The position numbers were made by a program, and so were the translations under genes. A DNA stretch of 14,095 bases from an uncultured Bacteroidales bacterium (GTDB lineage Bacteria; Bacteroidota; Bacteroidia; Bacteroidales; P3), in assembly GCA_937910265.1 (NCBI GenBank), contig CALEPD010000063.1:1-14095 (forward strand), given 5' to 3'. Under the pieces are notes generated by a model. The model did no database searches. It saw only the letters and a program-made list of their open reading frames with translations, and was not told where the DNA came from. Positions 7,784-13,793 of this stretch are shown here, in pieces (positions within the stretch are counted from its first letter, which is position 1; every line of letters begins with the position of its first letter).

Positions 7784-8268
7784 AATTCGGCGACAATTTC
7801 GGTCATCAGACCATTTTCAACCATCGAAAAATCTTGTGTGGCAGCATAATCACGGAAACGCGAGAATGACTGTTCGAAATCGGCGTCGGGATCTTTGGAA
7901 TTGGTAAACTTGACCTTTATCGTAATGGTCAATCTGTTCATTGCTACTTGGTCGCTACTTGAGAGAGCGGAAGCCTGTGTAACATAACCGGTTATCTCAC
8001 CCGAGATGTCGAGGTCGCCACCAGAATTGACCACATTGAGGCTTGTTTGCGAAGCGAACATGGTTCGAAGGTCCTCGGTAAGTTTCTGGCTCAATTGCGG
8101 ATTGACCATGGAAGCGTAGTTGGGGAAGGTTTTGATGGATATGGTTTTGGCATCGGGCGGAATGGATGCGCCGGTGAAAGAATATCCGCCGGAACATCCC
8201 ACACAAAGGAACACTGCCGCAACCGCAGCAAACAAACTTCTAAAAACCACTTGCCAGGCCTTCATCAT
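7744..8268 (-). CDS. lptE: LptE-like LPS-assembly lipoprotein
   Basis: The 174-residue protein has a lipoprotein signal: a short basic start, a hydrophobic stretch (8-21) and LCVGC with the lipidated cysteine at C25. The mature part begins GGYSFTGASIPPDAKTISI, a hallmark of Bacteroidota LptE-family proteins (the YSFTG-x-S-IPP type). It continues through NPQLSQKLTEDLR and a beta-rich segment (96-140). LptE plugs and supports the LptD translocon that inserts lipopolysaccharide in the outer membrane. The residue before VGC is cysteine rather than the usual leucine, a mild deviation. Two adjacent ATGs (8268 and 8265) are equivalent starts. It follows a 56-codon gene by 42 nt, and its 3' end overlaps the DUF2723 gene, a context that fits envelope biogenesis. 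LptE proteins diverge strongly, so this is a family-level call. Confidence 0.85.
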   Translation of the reverse strand: MMKAWQVVFRSLFAAVAAVFLCVGCSGGYSFTGASIPPDAKTISIKTFPNYASMVNPQLSQKLTEDLRTMFASQTSLNVVNSGGDLDISGEITGYVTQASALSSSDQVAMNRLTITIKVKFTNSKDPDADFEQSFSRFRDYAATQDFSMVENGLMTEIVAELCEDVFNKSVVNW

Positions 8269-8310
8269 AGCGACATAGTTGAGTTAAACAGTAATTGGCA
8301 CTTTGTTGTG

Positions 8311-8481
8311 CTAAAAATCGCGCGAATCCTCATCAATACGCTGCTCATCCTCCAACTGCCAGAGCATATAGGCTGACTGCTGCTCCAAATAATTCAACAC
8401 AGAGACCTTGTGATTGAGGTCGGTTATAAGGTTGATTTCGGACACCAACGCATCGATTTTCTGTTTAAAATTATTATCCAT
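8311..8481 (-). CDS. Small hypothetical acidic, helical protein (56 aa)
   Basis: An ATG at 8481 opens 56 codons ending in TAG. The sequence begins MDNNFKQKIDALVSEINLIT, has a helical, coiled-coil-like heptad look through residues 5-47, and ends in the strongly acidic tail EDEQRIDEDSRDF. There is no signal peptide or membrane segment, so it should be cytoplasmic. I do not recognise a family. Three things favour a real gene: it has a TATCTTTG promoter box about 85 nt upstream, it lies 42 nt ahead of the LptE-like gene in the same orientation, and an AT-rich leader precedes its start. The two tryptophan/aromatic positions (Y31, Y39-M-L-W41) could form a small helical dimer surface, which is speculation. 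Confidence 0.6.
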   Translation of the reverse strand: MDNNFKQKIDALVSEINLITDLNHKVSVLNYLEQQSAYMLWQLEDEQRIDEDSRDF

Positions 8482-8566
8482 TGTTAAAAAAGATTGATTG
8501 ACATTATATTATTCAATTGCATCACAAGGCACTGCAATGACTGACATGGGAAATGCAATTAAAATG

Positions 8567-8574
8567 CAAAGATA
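8567..8574 (-). promoter_or_regulatory. -7 promoter box TATCTTTG for the 56-aa/lptE/DUF2723/mrdA cluster
   Basis: The complement of 8567-8574 is TATCTTTG, the most typical Bacteroidota -7 element. No TTG lies at the usual 17-23 nt spacing, so the -33 element is weak or absent. A transcript starting a few bases downstream would carry a leader of about 80 nt before the ATG at 8481. It is the best-matching promoter box upstream of the seven-gene run. Confidence 0.5.
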
Positions 8575-8638
8575 CGCATTTATTTTCTAAGGTGGATTCT
8601 ATAAATTCAACGTTATTCCTATTTTTGATATTATATAC

Positions 8639-8690
8639 CCAACAGATACATTGAGAAACCTTTCTCCATATAATGCCATCTGCCTGTTGG
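8639..8690. repeat. Nested inverted repeats in the 300-nt gap between the SprT-like and 56-aa genes
   Basis: CCAACAG (8639-8645) pairs with CTGTTGG (8684-8690), and inside it GAGAAA (8653-8658) pairs with TTTCTC (8661-8666). A second small repeat, CTATAC (8711-8716)/GTATAG (8728-8733), lies 20 nt nearer the SprT-like gene. Neither is followed by a good T-tract, so an intrinsic terminator for the SprT-like transcript is possible but weak. Apart from these and the promoter box at 8567-8574, I see nothing in 8482-8781; the longest open frames there are under 30 codons. Confidence 0.3.
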
Positions 8691-8781
8691 TCAATTAGTC
8701 ATAAAATCCGCTATACCCAATTCTTCCGTATAGACACATGACCCGTGGAAAGACAAAGATTTATAGGTCGGCTGGGCCAAG

Positions 8782-9417
8782 TCATTGCTGTTTGTTCACT
8801 CGGGCATAGCCTAAAATCAGGCAATCGACATTGCGCCTCATATCGCGGCAGAGCCAGCGAGTGCGCCTTTTTGCCACAGCGCAGAAACTGCTTCCTGGAC
8901 GGTCGGACAATTCGAATACATCGCCCGGTTGCAAATTATTGAGATAGGTCACACCGGACTGATTTCCCAAATCCTCATCCCTCAGAATATGCTCCAATTC
9001 CATGCCCAATTTCCTGTTGAGAGGCAGACGGGCAGCATAGCGATTGATTAAAGGCACCGCATTGTCGGGGAAGGCCCCAAATTGCACATACTCGGAGAGG
9101 AGTGATGCATATTGTTCCTGCCATTGGTATCCGTGTGGCCGCATGAGATGACCACACTTTACGAAGGTGAGCAAATGAGCCATTTCGTGCAACAGCACCA
9201 TCAAGCAGAAAGAAGGCTTGACGGTGCCGTCGACGGTAATGGCATGGTATGGTTTTTGTTGATTGGGACAACGGTAATCGCCCAGTTTTGATTTGCGGGC
9301 GTTCACAAACCGCAGTCTCAGTTTGTACTGCTCGACAAAAGCGTCGACTGGATCGACTGCAGGGGCCGGAAGGAATCGGGCAAGAACCTTCCTACGCTCG
9401 GTACACAATTGTGTCAT
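8782..9417 (-). CDS. SprT-like zinc metalloprotease domain protein
   Basis: The 211-residue protein carries the SprT-like metallopeptidase motif: H77-E78-x2-H81 (LLHEMAHLL) supplies two zinc ligands and the catalytic glutamate, and H95 in RPHGYQWQEQY is the likely third ligand. The C-terminal part (about 165-205) is basic with several cysteines, as in bacterial SprT-like proteins, but does not form an obvious four-cysteine zinc ribbon. There is no signal peptide, so it is probably cytoplasmic. Eukaryotic SPRTN relatives degrade DNA-protein crosslinks; the role of bacterial members is poorly defined. Its ATG at 9417 lies 26 nt inside the small lipoprotein gene, which suggests coupled translation at the end of the ABC-transporter cluster. 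Confidence 0.88.
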   Translation of the reverse strand: MTQLCTERRKVLARFLPAPAVDPVDAFVEQYKLRLRFVNARKSKLGDYRCPNQQKPYHAITVDGTVKPSFCLMVLLHEMAHLLTFVKCGHLMRPHGYQWQEQYASLLSEYVQFGAFPDNAVPLINRYAARLPLNRKLGMELEHILRDEDLGNQSGVTYLNNLQPGDVFELSDRPGSSFCAVAKRRTRWLCRDMRRNVDCLILGYARVNKQQ

Positions 9418-9571
9418 TGCTGTTTACAAATTGTGAAAAAGAAGGACAGTTGCACTTTTTCCGTTTGCGATGCTTGGGCATGGTTGGCACACGGCGACCC
9501 GCACTGCATGCGTCGAGCACACCACATGCCACAATGGACAGCAACAACAGATACACTATTCGTTTTTTCAT
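9392..9571 (-). CDS. Very small lipoprotein (59 aa) with CxCP motif
   Basis: The ATG at 9571 is preferred over codons further upstream because it immediately precedes an intact signal sequence, MKKRIVYLLLLSIVAC. Two lipobox cysteines are possible: C16 in IVAC, which fits the consensus better, and C22 in LDAC. The short mature part is very basic (PKHRKRKK, 32-39), then C40-N-C42-PSF, then a polar tail. A pair of cysteines around one residue plus proline could bind metal or form a disulfide, but I know of no assigned function. It starts 35 nt after the ABC permease and overlaps the SprT-like gene by 26 nt in another frame. The signal peptide and tight spacing make it a likely real gene. Confidence 0.7.
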   Translation of the reverse strand: MKKRIVYLLLLSIVACGVLDACSAGRRVPTMPKHRKRKKCNCPSFSQFVNSNDTIVYRA

Positions 9572-9606
9572 AATCAGATTGTATGTTTTTCGTATTTCAC
9601 ACACAT

Positions 9607-10824
9607 TTATTTGCCGAACATCACCCTTTCGCTGTTGAACATCTTGGCAAGCAACCACACTGAAAGCAGAGTATAGATTAGATTTGCCAAAACGGTGACT
9701 ACAAAATTCAAAGGTTGGATATCGTAGGCAAAGATTGAAGAGAGACCCGCCACACTGTTATAGAACGGAATCAAGCTGTAATACCACTCGGTTGAAACAC
9801 CGCCACTAATCATGGGGAGCAAACCAACTAACATGACGACAAACATGAACGGAGTGATAATGGTACCTGCCGACTTCACATCCTTGGCAAGAGCCGAGAG
9901 CAAGCTGATGGCTGATACCATAACCAATGTGGTGGCCAAAACCATCAACAACATGAGTCCGTAATCGCCTGATGAGTAATGCATCGCATCGGTCAAGATG
10001 GAAAGTTCATCCTTCGACACCCCTCCACTTGCCACCATTTTAGGCAGAGAAAGCACTATGCCCAAGAAACTGCTGATGCCACTCAGAAGCGCAAAGCATG
10101 AGAGCGACACAATTTTGCCGACAGCCAAGTGGCTGCGTTTCATAGGAGTAACTAAAAGAGTGGCGATGGTGCCGCGTTCCTTCTCACCAGCAATAGAAGT
10201 GGGCGCAATAGACATGCATGCTGAAAAAAGCAGCATTAAGATGAGCATAGGCAGCAGCATACTTAATATTGAGCCCAGTTCCTCGCTGTCGGAAGCCTTG
10301 TTGTAGGTTACATCACCTTCGGAATAATTGATATCGAAAAGATTGCACATACTCTCCTCCATCATCCTAAGCATCGATTCGATGGCATAATATACCATTT
10401 CAGTAGTGGAATTGGCTGAGTTGTGGTAAATGGCGATATTGGGAGCCCGCAAGCCCGACAATGGATCGTAAACGGCTACGAGCGAATCGAAACCTTGGGG
10501 GAAGGAAAGCAAAAGCGTGTTTACATCCTTGTTGCCAATACTTTCGACAATTGCATCGGTGGTGTCGGGAGCAGGGAGCAGCACGACATTGCCCTGCAAC
10601 GAATCGAACAGAGGAGCCATTGACTCAGGCATTCGCTCGACATATACAGTAACCAAGGCACCCTCGTCGGCGCTCTCCATCTTTGAGATACCTGTACCCA
10701 CCAAACTATAAATAAGATAAATGAGCAAACCCGGCATAATTACTGTAGTGAACACCAAAGTGCGATCACCAAAGAAACGGGCAAATTCTTTACGGACGAT
10801 TGTCCATACATTTGATTTTTTCAT
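9607..10824 (-). CDS. ABC-2 type transporter permease (NatB/YhaP-like)
   Basis: This 405-residue membrane subunit of an ABC exporter has the usual ABC-2 layout. A basic N-terminus (VRKEFARFFGDR) leads to one helix (about 22-44) and then a large external domain (about 50-185). Five further helices follow, near 188-210, 236-260, 290-312, 322-340 and 373-395. The cytoplasmic coupling segment GEKERGTIATLLVTPMKRS (213-231) is the family signature. Relatives include NatB, half of a sodium exporter, and drug or lipid exporters; the substrate cannot be read from sequence. Its ATG overlaps the ATPase stop by 4 nt (10821-10824), so the two proteins are translationally coupled and form one transporter. 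Confidence 0.93.
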   Translation of the reverse strand: MKKSNVWTIVRKEFARFFGDRTLVFTTVIMPGLLIYLIYSLVGTGISKMESADEGALVTVYVERMPESMAPLFDSLQGNVVLLPAPDTTDAIVESIGNKDVNTLLLSFPQGFDSLVAVYDPLSGLRAPNIAIYHNSANSTTEMVYYAIESMLRMMEESMCNLFDINYSEGDVTYNKASDSEELGSILSMLLPMLILMLLFSACMSIAPTSIAGEKERGTIATLLVTPMKRSHLAVGKIVSLSCFALLSGISSFLGIVLSLPKMVASGGVSKDELSILTDAMHYSSGDYGLMLLMVLATTLVMVSAISLLSALAKDVKSAGTIITPFMFVVMLVGLLPMISGGVSTEWYYSLIPFYNSVAGLSSIFAYDIQPLNFVVTVLANLIYTLLSVWLLAKMFNSERVMFGK

Positions 10825-11597
10825 TCGACACCTCCTTTCAGTTCTTTATAAATCTCGAAAAAGCGGTCCTCCATCGACATGCCGTCGCAAACTTGGTCCA
10901 AGGTACCGCATGCGACCATACGTCCATCGACAATGATGCCCACCCTGTCGCAGAGTTTTTCGACAAGGCTGAAGATGTGGGTCGAAAGGATGATGGTTTT
11001 GCCATCATTACGCAATTCCTGTAGGAAATCGGTGACAACACGGGCAGTTAGGACATCGAGTCCATTGGTGGGTTCGTCGAAAACAACCATCATCGGATCG
11101 TGCACCAAAGAGACCACCAGCGAAACTTTCTGCTTCATACCTGTGGAGAGGTTTTTCACCTTCACTTCGGCAAACTCGTCGATACCAAATTTGGCAAACA
11201 TGGATTTTTTGCGCTCGGCAACCACCATGGGGTCGACCCCATGCAACTGACTGAAGAAGTCGAAGAGGTAATTGGGAGTGAAGAAATCCTCAAGTTTGAG
11301 TTCGCTGGTCAAAAAGCCGATACGTGAGCGCACTTCATCGGATTGAGCCAACACGTTGAATCCATCAACCCATGCATTGCCGCTATCGGGTTTTATTAGT
11401 GTGGAAAGCATGCGAAGCGTAGTGGTTTTTCCGGCTCCGTTGGGGCCAAGGAGGCCGAAAATCTCACCGCTGTATGCTACAAACGACAAATTGTCGACAG
11501 CAACCTTTTTGTCGACATTAAGGCGCTCGAGCTTTTGCTGTTTTTTTGACAACTTGAAAGTCTTGGTCAGACTTTCCACTTTAAGTATTTCCTGCAT
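10821..11597 (-). CDS. ABC transporter ATP-binding protein (NatA-like)
   Basis: The 258-residue ATPase has every nucleotide-binding motif: Walker A GPNGAGKT (51-58), the ABC signature LSTGMKQK (150-157), Walker B MMVVFDEP (169-176) with catalytic E175, the D-loop around NGLD (178-181) and the switch H207 in STHIFS. An insert of lysines and glutamines (about 15-32) precedes the first core strand, in the region where NatA-type proteins vary. It powers the ABC-2 permease encoded immediately downstream with a 4-nt overlap. The gene lies 101 nt after the RHH gene with a possible promoter in that gap, so it may be transcribed both from upstream and by itself. Confidence 0.94.
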   Translation of the reverse strand: MQEILKVESLTKTFKLSKKQQKLERLNVDKKVAVDNLSFVAYSGEIFGLLGPNGAGKTTTLRMLSTLIKPDSGNAWVDGFNVLAQSDEVRSRIGFLTSELKLEDFFTPNYLFDFFSQLHGVDPMVVAERKKSMFAKFGIDEFAEVKVKNLSTGMKQKVSLVVSLVHDPMMVVFDEPTNGLDVLTARVVTDFLQELRNDGKTIILSTHIFSLVEKLCDRVGIIVDGRMVACGTLDQVCDGMSMEDRFFEIYKELKGGVE

Positions 11598-11625
11598 TGT
11601 GGTTTATGTTTTAAAGAATTCTGGA

Positions 11626-11655
11626 CAAATCTATCGACCAACAGATTGGCGTCAG
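11626..11655 (-). promoter_or_regulatory. Candidate promoter for the ABC transporter genes
   Basis: The complement of 11626-11633 is TAGATTTG, a perfect TAnnTTTG box. A CTG, one base from TTG, lies 19 nt upstream of it (complement of 11653-11655). The leader would be about 25 nt to the ATG at 11597. Confidence 0.35.
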
Positions 11656-11698
11656 AGAAATCGATCTTGCCCGCCACATCTGATTGTCATTTTTTTTG

Positions 11699-11872
11699 CT
11701 ATCGTTGTTTTTTTTGTGATAACTTCTTGGGGTAGCGCTTGTTTTTTTTCAAAGCCTCCGACAAAATCCATTCCATCTGACCATTAACGCTACGAAATTC
11801 GTCATCCGCCCATTTCTCGATAGCGGAAAACACTTCGTCATCAACGCGTAAAACAAATGATTTTTTGGCCAT
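11699..11872 (-). CDS. Arc-type ribbon-helix-helix DNA-binding protein (57 aa)
   Basis: ATG at 11872, 57 codons, TAG stop. The sequence starts MAKKSFVLRVDDEVFSAIEK and continues WADDEFRSVNGQMEWILSEA before a lysine-rich tail. The order beta-strand (SFVLRV, 5-10), helix 1 (12-26), turn RSVNG (27-31) and helix 2 (32-42) matches the MetJ/Arc fold. The RSVN turn with the following helix closely resembles phage P22 Arc. Such proteins bind DNA as dimers, inserting the strand in the major groove, and usually repress transcription at paired dyad sites. It sits between an SPFH gene and an ABC transporter operon, a pairing I have seen as recurrent in Bacteroidales. The target is unknown; dyads upstream of the SPFH gene are candidates. 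No toxin gene is adjacent, so a toxin-antitoxin role is unlikely. Confidence 0.85.
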   Translation of the reverse strand: MAKKSFVLRVDDEVFSAIEKWADDEFRSVNGQMEWILSEALKKNKRYPKKLSQKKQR

Positions 11873-11921
11873 TATATTAAATGAATTGTCAATAAAAAGT
11901 TTCTATAATTTGTTCTAACTG

Positions 11922-12014
11922 TATTCGGGGAGAGGTTGTGGAAGGCTTCCTGTATTATGATAACAGGAGCTGTCAGAAATGATGCACAAAGACAGATACA
12001 ACTCATCCCGAATA
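11922..12014. other. Branched inverted-repeat element between the SPFH and RHH genes (structured RNA or MITE-like)
   Basis: In a 162-nt gap, TATTCGGG (11922-11929) pairs perfectly with CCCGAATA (12007-12014). The pairing continues inward on the minus strand as GAG/CTC and TTGT/ACAA, across a 2x2 internal loop and a single bulged base, making a 15-bp interrupted stem. Inside it two further hairpins fit: CTGTC (11970-11974)/GACAG (11991-11995) and TCCTGT (11948-11953)/ACAGGA (11963-11968). All helices nest, giving a three-way junction. A competing hairpin GGAAG-G-CTTCC (11940-11950) overlaps one of them. It could be a cis-regulatory RNA ahead of the RHH gene, a small RNA, or a tiny transposable element whose outer TA dinucleotides are the target duplication. 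It is not a tRNA: no T-loop sequence is present. Confidence 0.4.
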
Positions 12015-12034
12015 ACGATTGATGCCTATTTTTA

Positions 12035-12979
12035 TTATTGATGCAATGTGCCGGCATTGATTACCGGGGAAGCATTTTCCTCGGCACACAATACCACCAG
12101 CAAATTGCTAACCATGGCAGCCTTGCGCTCCTCGTCTAATTCGACAATGTTGTCCTGGCTGAGTTTCTTGAGGGCCAAATCGACCATGGATACAGCACCT
12201 TCGACAATACGTTCGCGAGCCGACAAGATGGCATCGGCCTGCTGACGGCGCAACATGACACTGGCAATTTCGGAAGCATAGGCCAAATAATTGATTCGAG
12301 CCTCAACCACTTCGATTCCGGCAATGTGGAGACGTTTTTGCAATTCAACCTCCAAGCGCTCGTTGATTTCCTCGCCACCGCTTCTCAAGGTTACCGATTC
12401 CTCACTGTGGGTGATGTTGTCGTAGGCGTAGATTCCTGCAACAATACGCAGCGCCGCATCGCTTTGTACTTTAACAAAATTATCGTATCCGTGAACATTG
12501 GAGGCATTCTTAGCCGTATCGGTAGGTACTTTCACGTCGATGTCGAAAGTTGCCTTATAGGTATCCTTTATTCTCCAAACCAATACCAGACCTATCATAA
12601 TGGGGTTGCCGTTCTTGTCGTTGACCTTGATGGGTTCGACATCCATATTGCGGGCTCTGAGGGAAAGTTTCTGACGAATATACAAAGGGTTTACCCAGAA
12701 GAATCCATTTTGGAACAAAGTGCCCACATATTTTCCGAAAAAGGTAATCACGCGGGACTGGTTGGGCAATATGACCACAAATCCTATAAGGTGTAAGGCA
12801 TATGCAACAATCAGCACTATCATTGAGACAACATAGAACGTTGTGACACTATACTCTGGTACACCATCTAGCACAATGCCACGCCAAACGATCAAAACCA
12901 ACAACACAACATTTATCAGCAAATGTAGGAATCCGTTGTTTAAAAAACTAACATTAAATTTTTTTTCTAATTTTTCCAT
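12035..12979 (-). CDS. SPFH/band 7 domain membrane protein
   Basis: With the ATG at 12979 the protein has 314 residues. A longer frame begins at a TTG at 13004-13006 but adds only nine residues and no recognisable feature. Two membrane helices (about 17-33 and 46-66) anchor an SPFH domain (about 67-250) with the family-typical VITFFGKYVGTLFQNGFFWV (77-96) and the region GIEVVEARINYLAYASEIA (221-239). An alanine/glutamate-rich coiled coil (about 240-290) follows, as in flotillin and stomatin relatives. These proteins oligomerise in membranes and often chaperone proteases or scaffold microdomains; the partner here is unknown. No NfeD-type protein is adjacent. Two stop codons in tandem end the gene. 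It heads the cluster with the RHH protein, and a promoter box and a dyad lie just upstream. Confidence 0.9.
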   Translation of the reverse strand: MEKLEKKFNVSFLNNGFLHLLINVVLLVLIVWRGIVLDGVPEYSVTTFYVVSMIVLIVAYALHLIGFVVILPNQSRVITFFGKYVGTLFQNGFFWVNPLYIRQKLSLRARNMDVEPIKVNDKNGNPIMIGLVLVWRIKDTYKATFDIDVKVPTDTAKNASNVHGYDNFVKVQSDAALRIVAGIYAYDNITHSEESVTLRSGGEEINERLEVELQKRLHIAGIEVVEARINYLAYASEIASVMLRRQQADAILSARERIVEGAVSMVDLALKKLSQDNIVELDEERKAAMVSNLLVVLCAEENASPVINAGTLHQ

Positions 12980-13011
12980 AATACTGTTATTTAATTTATT
13001 AAACAAAATAA

Positions 13012-13034
13012 TATGATATCATTTTAATATCATA
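13012..13034. promoter_or_regulatory. 8-bp dyad TATGATAT-N7-ATATCATA upstream of the SPFH gene (operator candidate)
   Basis: TATGATAT (13012-13019) and ATATCATA (13027-13034) are perfect inverted copies separated by 7 nt. The dyad lies between the SPFH -7 box (13042-13049) and its ATG (12979), near the predicted transcription start, where a repressor would block initiation. The decamer ATATGATATC (13011-13020) recurs exactly at 13691-13700 upstream of the DUF4234 gene. The RHH protein encoded one gene downstream is the obvious candidate binder; this is inference. Confidence 0.35.
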
Positions 13035-13041
13035 ACAAATG

Positions 13042-13049
13042 CAAATATA
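13042..13049 (-). promoter_or_regulatory. -7 promoter box TATATTTG for the SPFH cluster
   Basis: The complement of 13042-13049 is TATATTTG, a perfect TAnnTTTG match 62 nt upstream of the SPFH ATG. There is no clean TTG at the usual spacing, only a T-rich stretch. It lies between the DUF4234 terminator and the SPFH gene, the expected position for a new transcript. Confidence 0.45.
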
Positions 13050-13100
13050 CATATTTTTTCATACATGGGTAAAAAAATGTTTCGGGTATATTTTTTTGAA

Positions 13101-13137
13101 TAAAAACAGGGCTGCCCCTGAGGAATCAGCCCTGTTT
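13101..13137 (-). terminator. Rho-independent terminator of the DUF4234 gene
   Basis: AAACAGGGCTG (13104-13114) and CAGCCCTGTTT (13127-13137) form a perfect 11-bp GC-cored stem with a 12-nt loop. On the minus strand the stem runs into TTTTTATT, a usable T-tract, 71 nt after the DUF4234 stop. The plus-strand side is also followed by T-rich sequence, so it could act in both directions, but no plus-strand gene reads into it. Confidence 0.85.
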
Positions 13138-13208
13138 ATTTTTGACCCATTGGATTATGTCAGATGTGCTCTGTCAATATGGCCAACGGGTTTATAGACT
13201 TTGAATGT

Positions 13209-13613
13209 TTATTCGCCTTTTGCATTAAAATCGGCATTAAGCATATTGGAAGCCTTCAAGAATTTGTGGATAAAAACAAAAGGTCCTATACCGAATAATA
13301 ATGCACCGAGGATGAACCAGCCCCAAAATGTGGACGCACTGATGGAATAGTTAATTCCTCTTCTTTTTAATTCATTTCCCATTCTGTTTGATGCATTATT
13401 AAACCAAATCAATGTAGGTATGGCCAGCGTAATGATGGATAATAACATTACGATCCAATACTGTGCGGTGTTCTTGTTATCGCGGCACACTGTATTCAAC
13501 TCGTTAGAGATTTTGGTAAACATCACCCATTGATAAATACTAAAGGTGATAATGGAAAAGAGAATATATTTCAATAAACCTCTATTTGTATTAAGTTGTA
13601 CTTTTTGTTCCAT
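13209..13613 (-). CDS. DUF4234 domain small membrane protein
   Basis: The 134-residue protein has a short polar N-terminus and three membrane segments (about 13-33, 52-71 and 95-116). Typical DUF4234 features are RGLLKYILFSIITFSIYQWV (11-30), the KISNELNTV segment after the first helix, and the loop ASNRMGNELKRRGI (74-87) between helices 2 and 3. Function is unknown; the family is often annotated simply as an integral membrane protein. It is a single-gene unit: its own terminator follows, and nearly 480 nt of gene-free DNA with candidate promoters and a hairpin precede it. An alternative is that this upstream DNA encodes an independent small RNA. Confidence 0.85.
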   Translation of the reverse strand: MEQKVQLNTNRGLLKYILFSIITFSIYQWVMFTKISNELNTVCRDNKNTAQYWIVMLLSIITLAIPTLIWFNNASNRMGNELKRRGINYSISASTFWGWFILGALLFGIGPFVFIHKFLKASNMLNADFNAKGE

Positions 13614-13687
13614 GGCTCTTTAAATTTGAATAGTGTTTAGTTGCCCAAGCCCCAAAGGCTAAATTTATTTGTTATTGGTATGAATTC

Positions 13688-13702
13688 AGGATATGATATC
13701 CT
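13688..13702. promoter_or_regulatory. Palindrome AGGATAT-G-ATATCCT upstream of the DUF4234 gene (operator candidate)
   Basis: Seven-base arms around a single central base make a perfect palindrome. Its right part contains the decamer ATATGATATC that also forms part of the dyad before the SPFH gene. It lies 75 nt upstream of the DUF4234 ATG and 16 nt downstream of the end of the long hairpin. Confidence 0.3.
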
Positions 13703-13717
13703 TAGACTTCTAAACAT

Positions 13718-13793
13718 AAAAAAGCGTGGAACTTTTATTACCGGAGTGTGAAGTTTACAGATACACACGTCCAAGTTATTCGACAAAACGCTT
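13718..13793 (-). terminator. Long terminator-like hairpin in the DUF4234 leader
   Basis: In plus-strand terms, AAGCGT (13722-13727) pairs with ACGCTT (13788-13793), AACTT (13730-13734) with AAGTT (13773-13777), GGA (13743-13745) with TCC (13770-13772), and GTGTG (13746-13750) with CACAC (13764-13768). All four nest, giving about 19 pairs in an irregular stem. On the minus strand the stem runs into an unbroken run of six T (complement of 13718-13723). This looks like an intrinsic terminator or attenuator about 100 nt before the DUF4234 start. Confidence 0.4.

Noticed and set aside
9572..9658. Longer N-terminus for the small lipoprotein
   Set aside because: It would bury the signal peptide behind 29 polar residues and overlap the permease gene; the ATG at 9571 gives a proper signal sequence.
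11699..11872. Antitoxin of a toxin-antitoxin pair
   Set aside because: RHH proteins are often antitoxins, but no small toxin gene lies beside it; the neighbours are an SPFH protein and an ABC transporter.
11922..12014. tRNA interpretation of the branched element
   Set aside because: The outer stem has 8 bp but there is no T-loop consensus, no anticodon-arm geometry and no suitable discriminator/CCA context.
12326..12796. Open frame of 156 codons on the plus strand opposite the SPFH gene
   Set aside because: It is antisense to a clear SPFH protein, has no family resemblance or promoter, and reflects the codon bias of the real gene.
12980..13006. TTG start adding nine residues to the SPFH protein
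   Set aside because: The ATG at 12979 starts directly before the basic segment and first helix; the extension shows no family feature and would need a rare start codon.
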